Assembly (NCBI GenBank): GCA_012295275.1
Contig: CM022670.1
Coordinates: 14,483,362-14,533,361 of the forward strand
Length of the DNA: 50,000 nucleotides
Reading direction: 5' to 3'
Source: Chrysomallon squamiferum
Taxonomy: Eukaryota > Mollusca > Gastropoda > Neomphalida > Peltospiridae
The notes beneath the pieces were generated by a model. The model had not been told where the DNA came from, made no database searches, and worked only from the letters and a program-made list of their open reading frames with translations. Shown piece after piece: positions 12,326 to 37,089 of this stretch (the first letter of the stretch is position 1; each line of letters begins with the position of its first letter). The position numbers were made by a program, and so were the translations under genes.

Positions 12326-12485
12326 TGATGATGATGATGATAATAATAATAATAATAGCAACAACAACAACAATTCAAAAAACAAAAACAATGGCAATAA
12401 TAATATTTTTGATAATGATGATGACGATGATGATGATGGTGATAATGATAATACTAATAATAAAGAGAAGAAGAAGAAGAAGAAT
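12265..12485. repeat. (AAT)n/(GAT)n/(GAA)n block
   Basis: Mixed trinucleotide tract next to the acceptor of the broken phosphatase exon. The intact paralogue has an (AAT)n tract at the same place (23803-23890). Confidence 0.9.
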
Positions 12486-12659
12486 AAAGGGAACACAAAC
12501 ATAATTTACAACAATAAATTACAGTAAGAAAGATATAAATAAGGTTTAGTAATTGAGAATATATATATGTATACATTGATACATTGATACAAACAAACAA
12601 ACGAAAAAATAAAGAAAGTGAGTTCACAATAAAACTTTAAATAGTAACTTAACTGTTTA

Positions 12660-12960
12660 ATTATAAAGAGCATCTGTAAGGTGAAGTCGGATAATTTAGA
12701 AGACTCATGTATAATGAGTTTTGCAACTTCGTCCTTTCACTGTGATGCAAATTTAACAGGTTCCAGGGCAACTATGTTAAAAGCCGTGATTTACTGTATG
12801 GAGACTGTATACATGAAACTATTTTACACCGCTAAGTAAAACAGTGGCAGGATTCATCTCACTTATCATTATTACACAGGTAATAACCGTTAATATTAGC
12901 CTGTGCTGAAACATCATTAAAACGCGAAAACCAATTCCCTATATTTAATTTAAAGTGTTA
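12660..12960 (-). other. Copy B intron 1 block conserved in copies A-D
   Basis: Counterpart of 7600-7900, with TTTAACAGGTTCCAGG, CATCTCACTTATCAT and AGCCTGTGCTGA. It supports duplication of promoter, exon 1 and proximal intron as one unit. Confidence 0.5.
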
Positions 12961-13222
12961 TACTTTATGAAATCTCTACATTTCGCAGTTCATTGGAATG
13001 CACATGGATTTATAACATACATACATATATACTTTTATACATACATACATTTCATCAAACACATACACATGCATAAATACAAGCATACAACACATATGTG
13101 TATATATTTCATCCAACACACATACATATATACATACAGATATATACACACTTAGACAAATACCCAAATATAAGAACAACTGGAGAAATTCGCTTTTTCT
13201 ATAATATTTGAAACAGACTTAC

Positions 13223-13301
13223 CAGATTCTGCAAAGATCTTCACTTGACACAAACAAATAAAATACACGGTAAAATAAAGAAACATCCACACTATACCCA
13301 T
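13223..13301 (-). CDS. Copy B: solitary first exon (signal peptide)
   Basis: ATG at 13301 encodes MGIVWMFLYFTVYFICLCQV followed by KIFAES, ending in phase 1 before GTAAGT. It is 79 nt long, like exon 1 of A, C and D. The promoter block upstream and the intron block downstream are both conserved, so transcription is plausible. No lectin, EGF or membrane exon belonging to B is recognisable between here and copy A's exon 1; only a broken phosphatase exon (12250-12142) follows. B may therefore be an alternative promoter/first exon for copy A, whose first lectin exon starts in matching phase, or a truncated gene. Confidence 0.6.
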
Positions 13302-13530
13302 GTTGTAAAAACGTAGTCACTTAGCTAAGAAGTGTTTGTCTCTGCATATCAAAATTAGTTTAGGAAGTTTCAGTGCATCACTATTATATTCATTAAAATA
13401 CACGTGCTATATCACGTGATTAACTAAATACACCGTGGGTTTGGCTTGTTTAAGAGACAAAGGATTGTTCATGGTTAATACGCTTGAGTTGAGGCGTGGT
13501 TGTCTGAAAGTTGAACCTTCTTCTGAGCGT
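13302..13530 (-). promoter_or_regulatory. Copy B promoter block
   Basis: Same conserved block as copies A, C and D. Two CACGTG E-boxes lie at 13401-13406 and 13413-13418, 12 bp apart start to start, followed on the plus strand by the GTGGGTTTGGC, GACAAAGGATTGTTCATGG and GAGGCGTGG (KLF-like CCACGCC on minus) elements. Confidence 0.6.
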
Positions 13531-13984
13531 TCATTCCTGCACTAAATAATTAATTAATTAAATAATTTGCTTATTCTTTAATTAATTAATTAATTTATGT
13601 TTGGATATTAAAATACATACGTATTTTATTAGTGTATTTAATAGCATCATTTTAAACAGAACTGTGAATAATATGGAAGAAAAATCAATTCTTATATCTT
13701 TATTTTTATTTATTTTAAATGATTATTTCTGTGAAAATACATTTTTGTACCTCATAATTATTCATCATAATCAACATCATGCAGCAGGCACTTTAGTCGT
13801 TATTACCCTCCTTTACATTAATTAAATAAAGAGTTTGTGATTTACCACATTCACAACCGCAGCCGTAACTGCATGAACTACTCGTTGTTTACATCATATG
13901 AAGTCATCTAAGATCAGTAACTCATCCCGGAAGATTCTGGATTCTGTAAACCGGATTTATTTTTTGAATGTTAGCTTTCGGGTA

Positions 13985-13986
<2 letters not shown>

Positions 13987-14071
<85 letters not shown>
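13987..14071. repeat. (GA)n microsatellite upstream of copy B
   Basis: Perfect dinucleotide tract. Copy C has one at the equivalent upstream position (33227-33360). Confidence 0.9.
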
Positions 14072-14073
<2 letters not shown>

Positions 14074-14599
14074 ATATTATTATTGTACTGCTACTACTAT
14101 TACTACTACTAATACGACTACTACTACTGTTATCTCTACTATTATTATTATTGTTATTATTATTATCATATAGGGACTACTATCTTTTCATTCGAGAGAA
14201 GTATTGTTGTATAATAAACTATTGGTAATATAAAGTACATACTGGCATACAATAAACGAACATTTCTGTGGACTCAGTCTTTTAAGACTTGTTTTGTCTA
14301 CTGGAATGATAATTATTTTGTCAAAACATGAAGTTACTACTTATTTAAAATAAAATAAAATAAAATTAACTGTTTCATATATCAACAGATTGATAAATAA
14401 ATAAATAAAAATATAGATAAATAAATAAAGAAAACAAACGAAAAAAGAAGAAAACACAATATCAGTAACTAATATATTATTCAATTTAAACGAAAACAAA
14501 AACTAATAGCTCAAAAAGGAATAATGAAGTATTATATAAAAAATATGTCCACATATACCAAAAGAAGTAAGAAAATTAAGTATGTGTTTTTTTAAGTAT

Positions 14600-14815
14600 A
14601 ATTAAAGGACAGTAACGTAGTGGTTATAAGTTTGTCCTAAAACACGACAGGTCGCAGGACCAGTTCAGCTTAGTTCTGTGGTTAAGATATTTACCGTTAA
14701 AACTAGTGATTTACACCTGACTCTGTGAAAAGTCGTGGCATGTAATTTTCTGTCTATACCGAAGTTCATTTAATTTTTGTCTTGACGAGATGGAATCGCC
14801 ATTCGACATGATAAA
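14600..14815 (+). repeat. Possible tRNA-derived SINE fragment
   Basis: GTAGTGGTTATAAGTTTGTC followed about 30 bp later by GGTCGCAGGACCAGTTC resembles a decayed pol III A-box/B-box pair at a SINE head. Typical SINE-like body text (CTGTGGTTAAG, CTCTGTGAAAAG) follows. The family is not identified and the B-box is imperfect. Confidence 0.3.
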
Positions 14816-15022
14816 GATGATATCCAGCAATCCTAAATTAAAACTAAATTAAATGTTTTATTTCTCAACTCACCGCTTTCTGTAGTAGTGTTCTCAAGTA
14901 TTCATTTAGATGTTGCCTACAAAAAGTGTACATCAGAACCAAATACTTCTTAAATGAAATCGATTATTTGAAATTATTAAAGAACTAACTTTCAACACGA
15001 AGGACAGTTCTCTTTAACTCAC

Positions 15023-15287
15023 CGTAGACTTCAGCTTCTAAAAAATGCAAGCTTGTACCACTGTAATAGCCATTATCTGACCCTTGACAGACAGTCACGT
15101 ATCTTGCATCTCCATTACACGTGAAACTCATGACATCAGGAATACTAGATCCATCTTGTCTACCTATCACTAGCAGTACCACTCTCTGGCTATTGTCCGA
15201 CAGCCACGTACCTAGCATCAACATTTCTCGTGAAACTCACGACACTGTGTCTTTCCATATAACCAGTAACAGTATCACACATGTTTT
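15023..15287 (-). pseudogene. Broken lectin exon b (FTP C-terminal half)
   Basis: The minus strand encodes GRQDGSSIPDV, FTCNGDARYVTVCQG and LEAEVYG before a good GTGAGT donor, clearly paralogous to 3720-3493 and 42296-42069. Upstream, a second partial copy (CDTVTGYMERHSVVSFTRNV then DARYVAVGQ*) is fused in another frame. So the exon has an internal partial duplication, stops and no intact 5' part. It marks a lost lectin-bearing copy between genes C and B. Confidence 0.75.
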
Positions 15288-15627
15288 GGAATAGTTGCAG
15301 TGTTCCTGCAACCAACTGAAAACCTCCTAATTTTGTTCTTAGACTTTAAAAATAGTCATCAGCTTTATCGTCTAATAATGACTAGTTTATGGATAAAGTC
15401 ATATTAAACTTGTCTTTATTTTCTTCTAAAGGATCTTTGGATTAAAAAAATGATTCTGTACCAAGTGATGATTCAATTGCAGAATGTCCTTCTGGTAAAT
15501 ACGGACATAGACGTCTACACAAATGTGATGAAACACATTGCTTCGGTGATCAGAAATTGATTCAGGAACTGGAAAATGTATCGATGGATGTATTCTTCGA
15601 TGGGATGGAAATTCATATTGTAAATAC

Positions 15628-15669
<42 letters not shown>

Positions 15670-15766
15670 ATATACATATGATGATTTCCTTCTTCTTCAG
15701 TGTACTTTATCTTCATTATCAATATAATAATGACTACTTCTTTGGTACTGTTTTTGTTATTATAGC

Positions 15767-15769
<3 letters not shown>

Positions 15770-15833
<64 letters not shown>

Positions 15834-15857
15834 TTTTTTTAATTATTATTATTATTT
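15770..15857. repeat. (TTA)n tract before relic membrane exon
   Basis: Trinucleotide tract immediately upstream of the acceptor at 15861-15862. Confidence 0.9.
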
Positions 15858-15862
15858 TCAAG

Positions 15863-15979
15863 ACAGAAAGAAACTGTTACAACTAAACCATCGTGTGAAA
15901 ACAGAACAATAACAGCTTTATCAATTACAACGGGAATGATATCTTTATTTGTGATACCATTCATTATTGTTATTATATG
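15863..15979 (+). pseudogene. Membrane-helix exon of the plus-strand relic
   Basis: Open across 117 nt, with CAAG acceptor after a (TTA)n tract and GTAAGT donor, phase 2 at both ends. It encodes an extracellular stub followed by about 20 hydrophobic residues (MISLFVIPFIIVIIW). The phase-2 boundaries differ from the phase-1 acceptor of the minus-strand membrane exons, so this is a distinct subfamily. A decayed sister copy is at 36469-36547. Confidence 0.55.
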
Positions 15980-16258
15980 GTAAGTCTAAATTAATGAAAA
16001 AAACTATTTTTTTAACTGTAATAAAGAAAATATTGCTCGACGGTTCCACAATTATATAGATATAAATTATTTATAATGCATTGTAAAAAGGAAATGTAAA
16101 ATATTTATACTACAAAAATTTCAAATTCATACATTCACACAGCAACCTTTCTGCTAATATATGTTTGGATGTCCTAGTGTTATTAATATGTTTATTAAAA
16201 TCACGATTTTATACAAAATAAGGAGCCTAAGCTGATTGTTGTAACAACTAGATTCTAG

Positions 16259-16372
16259 GCTGCAACGCAGAACAGCAGCTACTTCGTCAGCAGTCTACAT
16301 GGATTTGGATGAAAACCTAAATTGAGAAACTAGAAATGATTAACAGTGAAATACGACAGATAATTAGGACAG
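16259..16372 (+). pseudogene. Cytoplasmic-tail exon of the plus-strand relic
   Basis: Begins after TTCTAG and joins in phase 2 to the membrane exon. Encodes LQRRTAATSSAVYMDLDENLN then TGA at 16323. It ends at AGGACAG before GTAATG. The TGA may be a true terminus or decay; later frames contain further stops. Confidence 0.45.
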
Positions 16373-17238
16373 GTAATGTTGACATTTCAGTATGATGTTA
16401 TTGTTACAATCACAAATCATAAACTATTTTAATTTAACGTTAATTTGTTTTGATGCAGTTATTACATTATTATACACAATAAACTGACATTTAACATATA
16501 TTTACGATGGTGAATTTACTTATTATTCGACATACTACTTGTATAATAATGCAGGTATTTTTTCTAATATTAACTGATTATTCATGATTATCTATAATTC
16601 AAAAACCTTTCTGTTTTATAGTTTGATTACAATCACTGCATCTTATCGTTTCAAAACTATATGTTTTTCACTAATGTTTTATTTCAATGCGCTTGAATGC
16701 ATTGATTATTAAATAATTAACAGCAGCTATTTAACTGTTTAACTTTGTTGAACAGAAACAGCTAATAAATACCAATTCTGGGTTCATTGGTTGTCAAAAC
16801 TTCTTCGTTCTGCGCATGCCTGCATTTAATCTTCGGAAAATGTTTTCTTTCCTATTGGTAAATAGTTTTAGAGATTTAAAAAAAAAATTACATTTCTCAT
16901 CAGTTATAACTATTAAACCAAAACTGTTAAACCTTCTTGAACCATTTATTAAAACCTTTACAGCCATCTTCTAATGAATGATAACCTACATAATATGTTT
17001 TGAGCTTTTCTATTGCTAAATCTTTTTTTATGATTTTTAAATATTACATTTCTCATCAGTAACTGAAAACAAAATTACTCTTCTATAAATATCATTGATT
17101 TATGACATATATTTACATCTCGATTTTTTCGGTGTATTCGTTGTAGTGATTTAAATTTTCACATGATTTACTATTAATTTGATCATTTGTCAAAAGCGTC
17201 CAAACAAGACGCCGGATATTTGGTCCGGTACCTGTATG

Positions 17239-17281
<43 letters not shown>

Positions 17282-17342
17282 CACATTATTATTATTATTG
17301 GAATCGCGATGGTATGAATGCAGGTTAATGTTGTAATAACAG

Positions 17343-17480
17343 AGGCCTGAAGGGAAGCGTTACTGTATTCACGGATGGTTGCCAGACACTGATTCTGTAA
17401 CACTGGTAACCTGTCTGACAACAATCAGTGAAAAATTACAGCAAAAGAAAATCTCAACACACACTGTCTCTTTTGTGTAG
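17343..17480 (+). pseudogene. Second-phosphatase-domain exon relic (plus strand)
   Basis: Encodes YCIHGWLPDTDSVTLVTCLT and ISEKLQQKK, then TAG. Gene C has YGIHGWLPTIDSETLITCLT at the same place. The 5' part of the exon is eroded, and the donor is lost (TGTGTAGAGG instead of TGTACAGGTAAG). Confidence 0.7.
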
Positions 17481-17517
17481 AGGTTGGCGACAAACCAAAT
17501 ATGACTGTGAAAACATT

Positions 17518-17614
<97 letters not shown>

Positions 17615-19289
17615 TAATATGTGTGTCTATATAAATTCATTTACATACACATTGCTTTATTTTCACTGAGCGAATGGTAATCAGATTTTATAAATACATA
17701 TTTTCTTTCGGTATTCACAAAAAAAATAAAATAAAATAAAATGAAATAAAATGAAATGAAATAAAAAATGATATGATTTACATTAGTTTTCGTTTGAGAT
17801 GTTTCTGATGAAATTTTTAAATAAACTGAACACTTCCTTAAGCTCAACAAAAAAAGCCAACCACACAAATAGTTTACTGAATCAAAAGCTATGTTTTAAA
17901 CCCGAACTAAGAATAATTATTGTACAAGTGCTGAATGATTTGTTTGTGTGCTTATTTCAGTCCTTTGTGGATAATTTTCTAATTAATCCTTTCTATGTAT
18001 TCAGTGAAAAAAGATATGGTAACCGCCGATAGATGCCTGTATATTTTAAATACATCGTTGGTGTTGAAATATCAACCATATATAATATACAACATTCTCC
18101 TGGAATATGAATATGACATAAAGTTGAAAAAATTAATAAATTGCATATTTCTAGTTGAACATTTTATTATAAGTATTATATCTTCTGATATTAATTACGA
18201 ACAATCAAAAAACAAAATAAAATAAAGATTTATCTAATATGTCTAAACGAAAACAACATATACACTAAATTACAAAAATACAAGTTTTTTTTCTTTGTTA
18301 TGACCTCATACCTGGAGCATATGAGGTTAAAAAACACAGACGCACACACACAGATACATAAAGATGCGCACACATACAAAAATACGTTCATACATTCATG
18401 CATACATAGATACATATATATTTTAATAAAACGAAACATAATTATAATATTTATTTATGAATGTCTTCCTTATTAATCTGTGCACAAATATTATTTTCTG
18501 AATGAGAGATAAATAAAGAAAACAAGGTAAACACGTCTAGCAAAGAGAAAAATCGATGAAATGTAGCACGAAATTAATAAAAAAATAAAATGAATGACTA
18601 AATAAATAAAATAATGAAAAAAAGAAGAAAAGAAACAATGACTAATTTCAAAAACAAAGCCAAAAGTCAACAATTGAGATATATGTGTATGTACCTATAA
18701 ATGAGAAAGAAAGATTATATGATATAAAATGACAACATTGACAGAACAGATTAAAGTAACAATCATACATGTCAGTATACCTAGTAAAAACAAACACTAA
18801 TATACCAGTTAGGCAGACATACACAATACCTGTCAACAAACAAAATTATTGGAAATATCAAATAAATCATTGTAAAATATTTTATGCATCTTTCTTCATG
18901 TATATGAATTGAACTATTTTATGACAAGTATTTGTCAAGGTCCAAAGCTTTAGCGGCTTTATGAGTAAATTATAACTGACAAAATGAGGATAAAGACACA
19001 AACAAAATATTTAACACTAGTGCATTCTTAATTCACAATACAATATTACAAGTACTGTCATATATAAATAACAAAATTATGAACATTATATAAAACTGTT
19101 TAAGTAGTGCGATTAGAACCTTTATCGACACATTATTTGAAATCATCTTATGTAACCGCTGCCAACAAATATTGTCTGTATACTACCAGAACCATCGCAG
19201 ATCACAGAAGCAAAATCAAAACAAAATGTAATTCACAGTCAAGAACTAATATTAGTGAGTTAATTATTTTAATTATGTATACATAAACT
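17481..19289. other. Interval 3' of gene C, no gene seen
   Basis: Holds a (CT)n tract (17521-17612) and AT-rich sequence. Transcription of gene C must terminate here. An ATTAAA hexamer (minus strand, 19273-19268) lies only about 20 bases after the stop, and no strong AATAAA was found nearby. Open stretches at 17.8-18.2 kb show no recognisable domain. Confidence 0.4.
17521..17612. repeat. (CT)n microsatellite
   Basis: Perfect dinucleotide tract of about 92 bp. Confidence 0.92.
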
Positions 19290-32269
<12,980 letters not shown>

Positions 32270-32490
32270 GTTGTAAAAACTTAGTCACTGTCAACTAGCA
32301 AGTGTTTGTCTGTGCAAACAGTAATTAGTTTAGACAGTTTCAGTGCATCAGTATCACATGCTGTATCACGTGATTAACGGAATACACTGTGGGTTTGACG
32401 TGTTTAAAACACAAAGGATTGTTCATGGTTAACTCGCTAAGCCGAGGCGTGGTTTGTTGCAGGACAAACCTTTCTCTTAACGCGTACAAT
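32270..32490 (-). promoter_or_regulatory. Copy C promoter block
   Basis: Same conserved block as copies A, B and D. One CACGTG at 32367-32372; the partner site is mutated to CACATG (32355-32360). Followed on plus by CACTGTGGGTTTGACG, CACAAAGGATTGTTCATGG and GAGGCGTGG. Confidence 0.6.
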
Positions 32491-32504
32491 CGTCCCAGGG
32501 ATTA

Positions 32505-32761
32505 TTTATTTATTTATTTACTCACTTATTTATTTACATATTTATTTATATATGTGGTTGTCTAATTGTTTATTTATTTATTTATATATTTATTTATAGT
32601 TCGATATATAATAATAGGAACATGCACATACATTCGTTCACGCATAATTTTGCATACATCTTTGGTTGAATCATTAAAACCATCTTGCTAAAGAGATACT
32701 GTGAATAAAACGAAACGAAAATCAGTTCACATATTTGTATATCTATCTATCTATCTATCTA

Positions 32762-32793
<32 letters not shown>

Positions 32794-32800
32794 AATCTAT
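32505..32800. repeat. (TTTA)n and (TATC)n arrays upstream of copy C
   Basis: Two tetranucleotide arrays separated by about 150 bp of unique sequence. Confidence 0.88.
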
Positions 32801-33224
32801 CTATATATATATATTGTTTTTATTTTAAAATGGATTAAATTATTCCTCATCAACATCATCATCATCTTGCAGCAAGCATTTTAGCCGTTATTACCCACCT
32901 TACCATTAATGAAATAAACAGGTTCACAAATTTAGAGAAACCCGCAGCCGTCACTCCTTGAACTACTCGTTGTTTACATTACAGCCAAAGTCATCTACGA
33001 TCAGTTACTTTACCCGGAAGATTCTCCATTATGTAAACCGGATTTAATTTGTGAATATTAGCTTTCGGGTACACAATAATGTGTGTTGGTGAATAACATT
33101 AACGTTCAATTTTAACTCTTTTTTCTGTCGGTTACTCAGGGGCTCATTATACTTTAGGTGGACAGGGGTTTCCGAAACAGTGCGTAAATGTTCATAATTT
33201 GATACTGAAAGTTTGATAGGATAT

Positions 33225-33365
<141 letters not shown>

Positions 33366-33569
33366 TATTACTGTTTCAAACTGACGGGTACAGTTACCTG
33401 CCTTCATTCATACATAAACTGCATGTGAAGCTGCAGTGTAGTCATACGTGTTCTGAATTGTAAAGTGAATGTTCAAGGACTTAGGCATATAAAATTCAAT
33501 GCCATTGTGAAAATTCATGACGCATGAATGAGGGAAAGAGAGGGTATACATATTTGGCTACAGTTTTAT

Positions 33570-33612
33570 TATTTTTATTTATTTATTTATTTATTTATTT
33601 ATTTTTTTTTTA

Positions 33613-33658
<46 letters not shown>
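33570..33658. repeat. (TTTA)n/(TTA)n tract
   Basis: Simple repeat upstream of copy C. Confidence 0.88.
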
Positions 33659-34146
33659 TTAGCTGAGGTGGGTTTTTCCATGCAAATCAGAAACCCCTGT
33701 AAGCCCCTGCAGTGGGTGTAGTATTTTGTATCGGCGTTTGATTATTGTAGGAATTCGTTAGAGCCTCAATCAATCGAAAATAACAGTCTGGTTCTCAGGA
33801 GAGAAAATGTTTTTATAACTGAGTATCAATAAACTAATGGTAATGTAATGTCCATAATGATAAAATAAGCTAACATTTTGTCTCGACTCAGTCTTTTAAG
33901 ACCCCTTTGGTCTTCTGGAGTTATAATTATTTAGTCGAAACAGGACGTTACAACTTATTTAAAATCAAATCAAATTGAAGATAGTTGTGTATATCAACAG
34001 ACTGATAAATATTGGGCTTACAAAAGAATGAATGAATGAATGAATAAGTAAATAATGAAAGAAATAAAGAAAAAAAGAAGAAATAAAAAAGAGAGAAGAA
34101 ATAGAGTTCTTAAAAAACAGAACACTATTTTATCCAGCTAGACCAT

Positions 34147-34190
34147 AGTGTTCTCAACCTGGGGGTCGCGAGATCGTTCCTGAGCTAGTG
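34147..34190. mobile_element. hAT-type transposon end fragment
   Basis: AGTGTTCTCAACCTGGGGGT followed by CGCGAG matches the widely seen terminal motif of hAT-family elements. Only a few dozen bases are recognisable; the partner end is not found. Confidence 0.4.
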
Positions 34191-35169
34191 TATGCATAGA
34201 CCAAACCTTTTTCTTTCTTTCTTTTTTTTTTTTTTTAACCTGAGGCAAAAATAATGTTATAGAAACAGATATGTATAACTGCAATAGAAACTGTAAATAT
34301 CGTTACTGTGTTTGAACAAATACACCATGTGATGTACAGAATGGAAATGTGATACTGAGGGATGTCAGGCAGGATGAAAGTGAACTAACTGAATGTTCTG
34401 AAGGTGCACGTCTTTTAACAAATTTGTATTTGACATTTGTAAATATTAGTTTTCTAATACATTTCATCACCGCTACCACCACCATTATCATCATTGTTAT
34501 CATCATCATCGCTCTAATCATTGTGATAGTAACTATCTTATTGTTAGTGTAAATCAAGAAAGTATCTACCGAGACAAAGTCTATTATAATCACCATCACC
34601 GTTAAGAAATATGACCAAAGATGTTTAGAAATGGTTTTTGAAAACGTTAACGATAGTTCGGTATCTGAAAGGCACAATCAGATGAAAAATGTTTGACAGC
34701 ACGAACCTCATTCTGACTCGAACATGATATCTGAATGTTTGACTCAATATAATTTAATCTATTTAGTCTATGATTGATCGGCTGGAGTCGGTTCGTGAAC
34801 ATTTTAAAACAAATACAAATGATTAAAAACCCGAACATTAAAATTTAATTTCAGGTTGTGATTTAGTGCATATTTGACTGCTTAATAGCCAGGATGAACG
34901 AATATTAATGACAACATATTATTTACTTTCTTGTTGACTATAATACATTAGTATTACTTTTCCTGCGTGTCGACCTATGTCTGTTGACAGAGCTAAGCTA
35001 TTAATATATTGTTTCGGCTACATAATCATCGCTTTTAAATTAGTACCGTGTCCTAATAATTCACAATATTTTAAGGCCTTCGTATTGTTCCTTTTTAACT
35101 GGAGTCGCATACTTAGTAGGCCTATATCTGCTGATGTTACTACTGCAACTACTAGTAAATACTACCACA

Positions 35170-35191
35170 ACTACTACTACTACTACTACTA

Positions 35192-35240
<49 letters not shown>

Positions 35241-35265
35241 ATAATAATAATAATAATAATAATAA
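35170..35265. repeat. (CTA)n/(AAT)n tract
   Basis: Trinucleotide arrays within the plus-strand relic locus. Confidence 0.9.
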
Positions 35266-35741
35266 TGGCTCTCAGATATTGTTAATGTGTATCCTCTTGT
35301 TGTTTATTATTAATGACAATGTACTATTTACTTTTTTCTTGAGTCAACTGTTCAACGTCTTGTACAGAAAGAAGCTGTGACGAACATTCAGACTGTAATA
35401 CAATCCGAATATTAGATTTTAATTTCAAGGTTGAGACTACTACATGTTTGACTGCTTTATAACCAACATAAAAAAAATATAAAAAAATGATGTACTAAGA
35501 TTCGTGATTACACACATCTTCAATAGGCAAAGTATAAATGTATGTAAAGAATAAATGTCAATAACAATAAGTCAAGAGTCAGATAACTGCTTTATTTTTT
35601 ATTATAATCAAGCAGATTTTAAAGCTCAGACATAGACACGTATATGGACATTTAATCTGAATATACGTTAAATACAATGTTAATAAAGCGAATATTTAAT
35701 TACAATAGTTTTTCTTTGTTCTTTCATGCTTAATCTGATAA

Positions 35742-35875
35742 CAGATATGGAGAAGACTGCAGTTTACACTGTGATGTCAGACACTGAAAAGATGATAACT
35801 CTCCCTGTGATTCTCACACTGGAGAATGTGTTGGGGGATGTAAACCTCGATGGATTCACATTACTTGTACTCAGC
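35742..35875 (+). pseudogene. EGF exon with Cys-to-stop change
   Basis: RYGEDCSLHCDVRH, then TGA exactly where the paralogous exons have TGT (RHC), then KDDNSPCDSHTGECVGGCKP and CTQ. Otherwise open, with a GTAAGA donor. A single substitution from an intact EGF exon. Confidence 0.65.
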
Positions 35876-36379
35876 GTAAGAATGGTTCTGGTTGTCTTCT
35901 TCTTTGTCACAAAACACATTTACAAACGGCACTGAAATGCATCTGTAATGACACGAACGAATTATTTAAGTCGATTTGTCTAATTTGAAATTTTATTTAA
36001 AAATAAACTTACAAACATACATTTAAACAATCATTCATTGATTATTTTAATTAACTGAAAAGGTAGGGATGAAAAAAAATGCTGTATTTAAAGACAAAAT
36101 TTTAATTTTGCATTCGTAAGTCTGTGTGATTAGTGTAATGCTGCCCTATAATAACAAAAGTTATTACAAACTTATTTACCTCAGCTCTACACTTTGAATA
36201 ACATATCAGAAATGCTGAAGTCATCTTCTGCCATCATTAGCATAACTAACTTTGACCATAAAGATCGTCATCATCATCATCATCACCATCGTCATCATTA
36301 TCATCATCTTCTTCTTATTATCATAGTCATGTGATAGAGACTGGTATGCATAAAATCATATTATTATTTTGCGATTTAA

Positions 36380-36397
36380 TTAATTAATTAATTTATT

Positions 36398-36463
<66 letters not shown>

Positions 36464-36466
36464 TTT
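36380..36466. repeat. (TTA)n tract before relic membrane exon
   Basis: Ends at the acceptor of 36469-36547, as in the sister relic at 15.8 kb. Confidence 0.9.
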
Positions 36467-36468
36467 AG

Positions 36469-36547
36469 TTGCATCAGAAAAAAAACCCCAGTAACAACAA
36501 AACCGCCTTATCTGTATTTATGACAATATTATTGTTGTTATTATATA
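36469..36547 (+). pseudogene. Decayed membrane exon
   Basis: TTTTTAG acceptor after a (TTA)n tract; reads KKTPVTTKPPYLYL then stop. It is followed by GACAATATTATTGTTGTTAT and a GTAAGT donor. Aligns with the start and end of 15863-15979 with an internal deletion. Confidence 0.5.
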
Positions 36548-36559
36548 GTAAGTCTGAAT

Positions 36560-37040
36560 TAAAGTACAACTCGATTCTGTCTGGTAATTGTAATAAGAAA
36601 ACATTGCTCGATGATTGAACAGTTTTATAGAATTAGTTATTTGCACTCTATTGTAATAAAATGTAAATAATTTAAAATGCAAAAATATGAAATGCATTCA
36701 TCCGCACATGAACCTTTCTACTGATATATGTTTGGAAGTCCCTGTGTTATTAATATGTTTATAAAAAATATTACAAAGGGATAAACAAAAGTAATACACT
36801 CAGATACACAACAGCTTACAATAGACAGCTGGATTTCGGTTACTTACTAAAATATATCTCAAATTTCTTATTTTACATATTTAATTACTTGCTCCGCTAT
36901 ATCTAACATTTCACATTATGACAGTATCTGTATACAGCCACAACACGACTGTTTTAGTGAATCTACCTCGAAATGGTGAACGAAATAAACTTACATTTTT
37001 GTATTTCCATTATGTATTACACCCACACCCACCCACCCAC

Positions 37041-37089
<49 letters not shown>

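Larger units (their letters stand above)
15483..17480 (+). pseudogene. Plus-strand relic of a related EGF/RPTP receptor
   Basis: Four recognisable pieces lie in order on the plus strand. An EGF exon (about 15483-15631: ECPSGKYGHRRLHKCDETHC, then in a shifted frame GKCIDGCILRWDGNS). A membrane exon (15863-15979: TTKPSCENRTITALSITTG followed by a hydrophobic run to VIIW, GTAAGT donor). A cytoplasmic exon starting at 16259 that joins in phase (WLQRRTAATSSAVYMDLDEN) and stops at TGA 16323-16325. A second-phosphatase-domain fragment near 17343-17480 (YCIHGWLPDTDS, then CLTTISEKLQQ) homologous to gene C exon 20606-20455. The frameshift and stops indicate a pseudogene, oriented opposite to the main cluster. 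Confidence 0.65.
34267..36547 (+). pseudogene. Second plus-strand EGF/membrane receptor relic
   Basis: Three pieces lie in order. An EGF relic (34267-34410: CNRNCKYRYCV*TNTPCDVQN, then frameshifted CDTEGCQAG*). An EGF exon (about 35742-35875: RYGEDCSLHCDVRH*KDDNS then CDSHTGECVGGCKPRW, donor GTAAGA) in which one cysteine codon is TGA. A decayed membrane exon (36469-36547). The order and the membrane exon parallel the 15.5-17.5 kb relic. It lies between copies D and C, in the opposite orientation. Multiple stops exclude function as a single gene. Confidence 0.6.

Noticed and set aside
14600-14815. tRNA gene
   Set aside because: A/B-box-like text is present, but no cloverleaf or anticodon arm can be formed; kept only as a weak SINE candidate.
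15628-15668. Many long open frames on both strands made of Ile, Ser/Leu, Arg/Glu, Thr/His or Tyr runs across the window
   Set aside because: They are translations of microsatellites such as (TTA)n, (CT)n, (GA)n, (CA)n and (CATA)n, with no domain and equally open complementary frames.
17799-18225. Plus-strand open frames after the D2 relic
   Set aside because: Checked as possible continuation of the relic gene; no phosphatase motif and no splice continuity.
34303-34677. Minus-strand open frame of 124 codons
   Set aside because: Lies opposite the EGF relic and a GAT/CAT-rich stretch; no domain, no paralogue, methionine-rich low complexity.
35726-35935. Methionine-started plus-strand open frame over the EGF relic
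   Set aside because: It is an out-of-frame reading of a broken EGF exon; the cysteine pattern is only in the frame containing the TGA.
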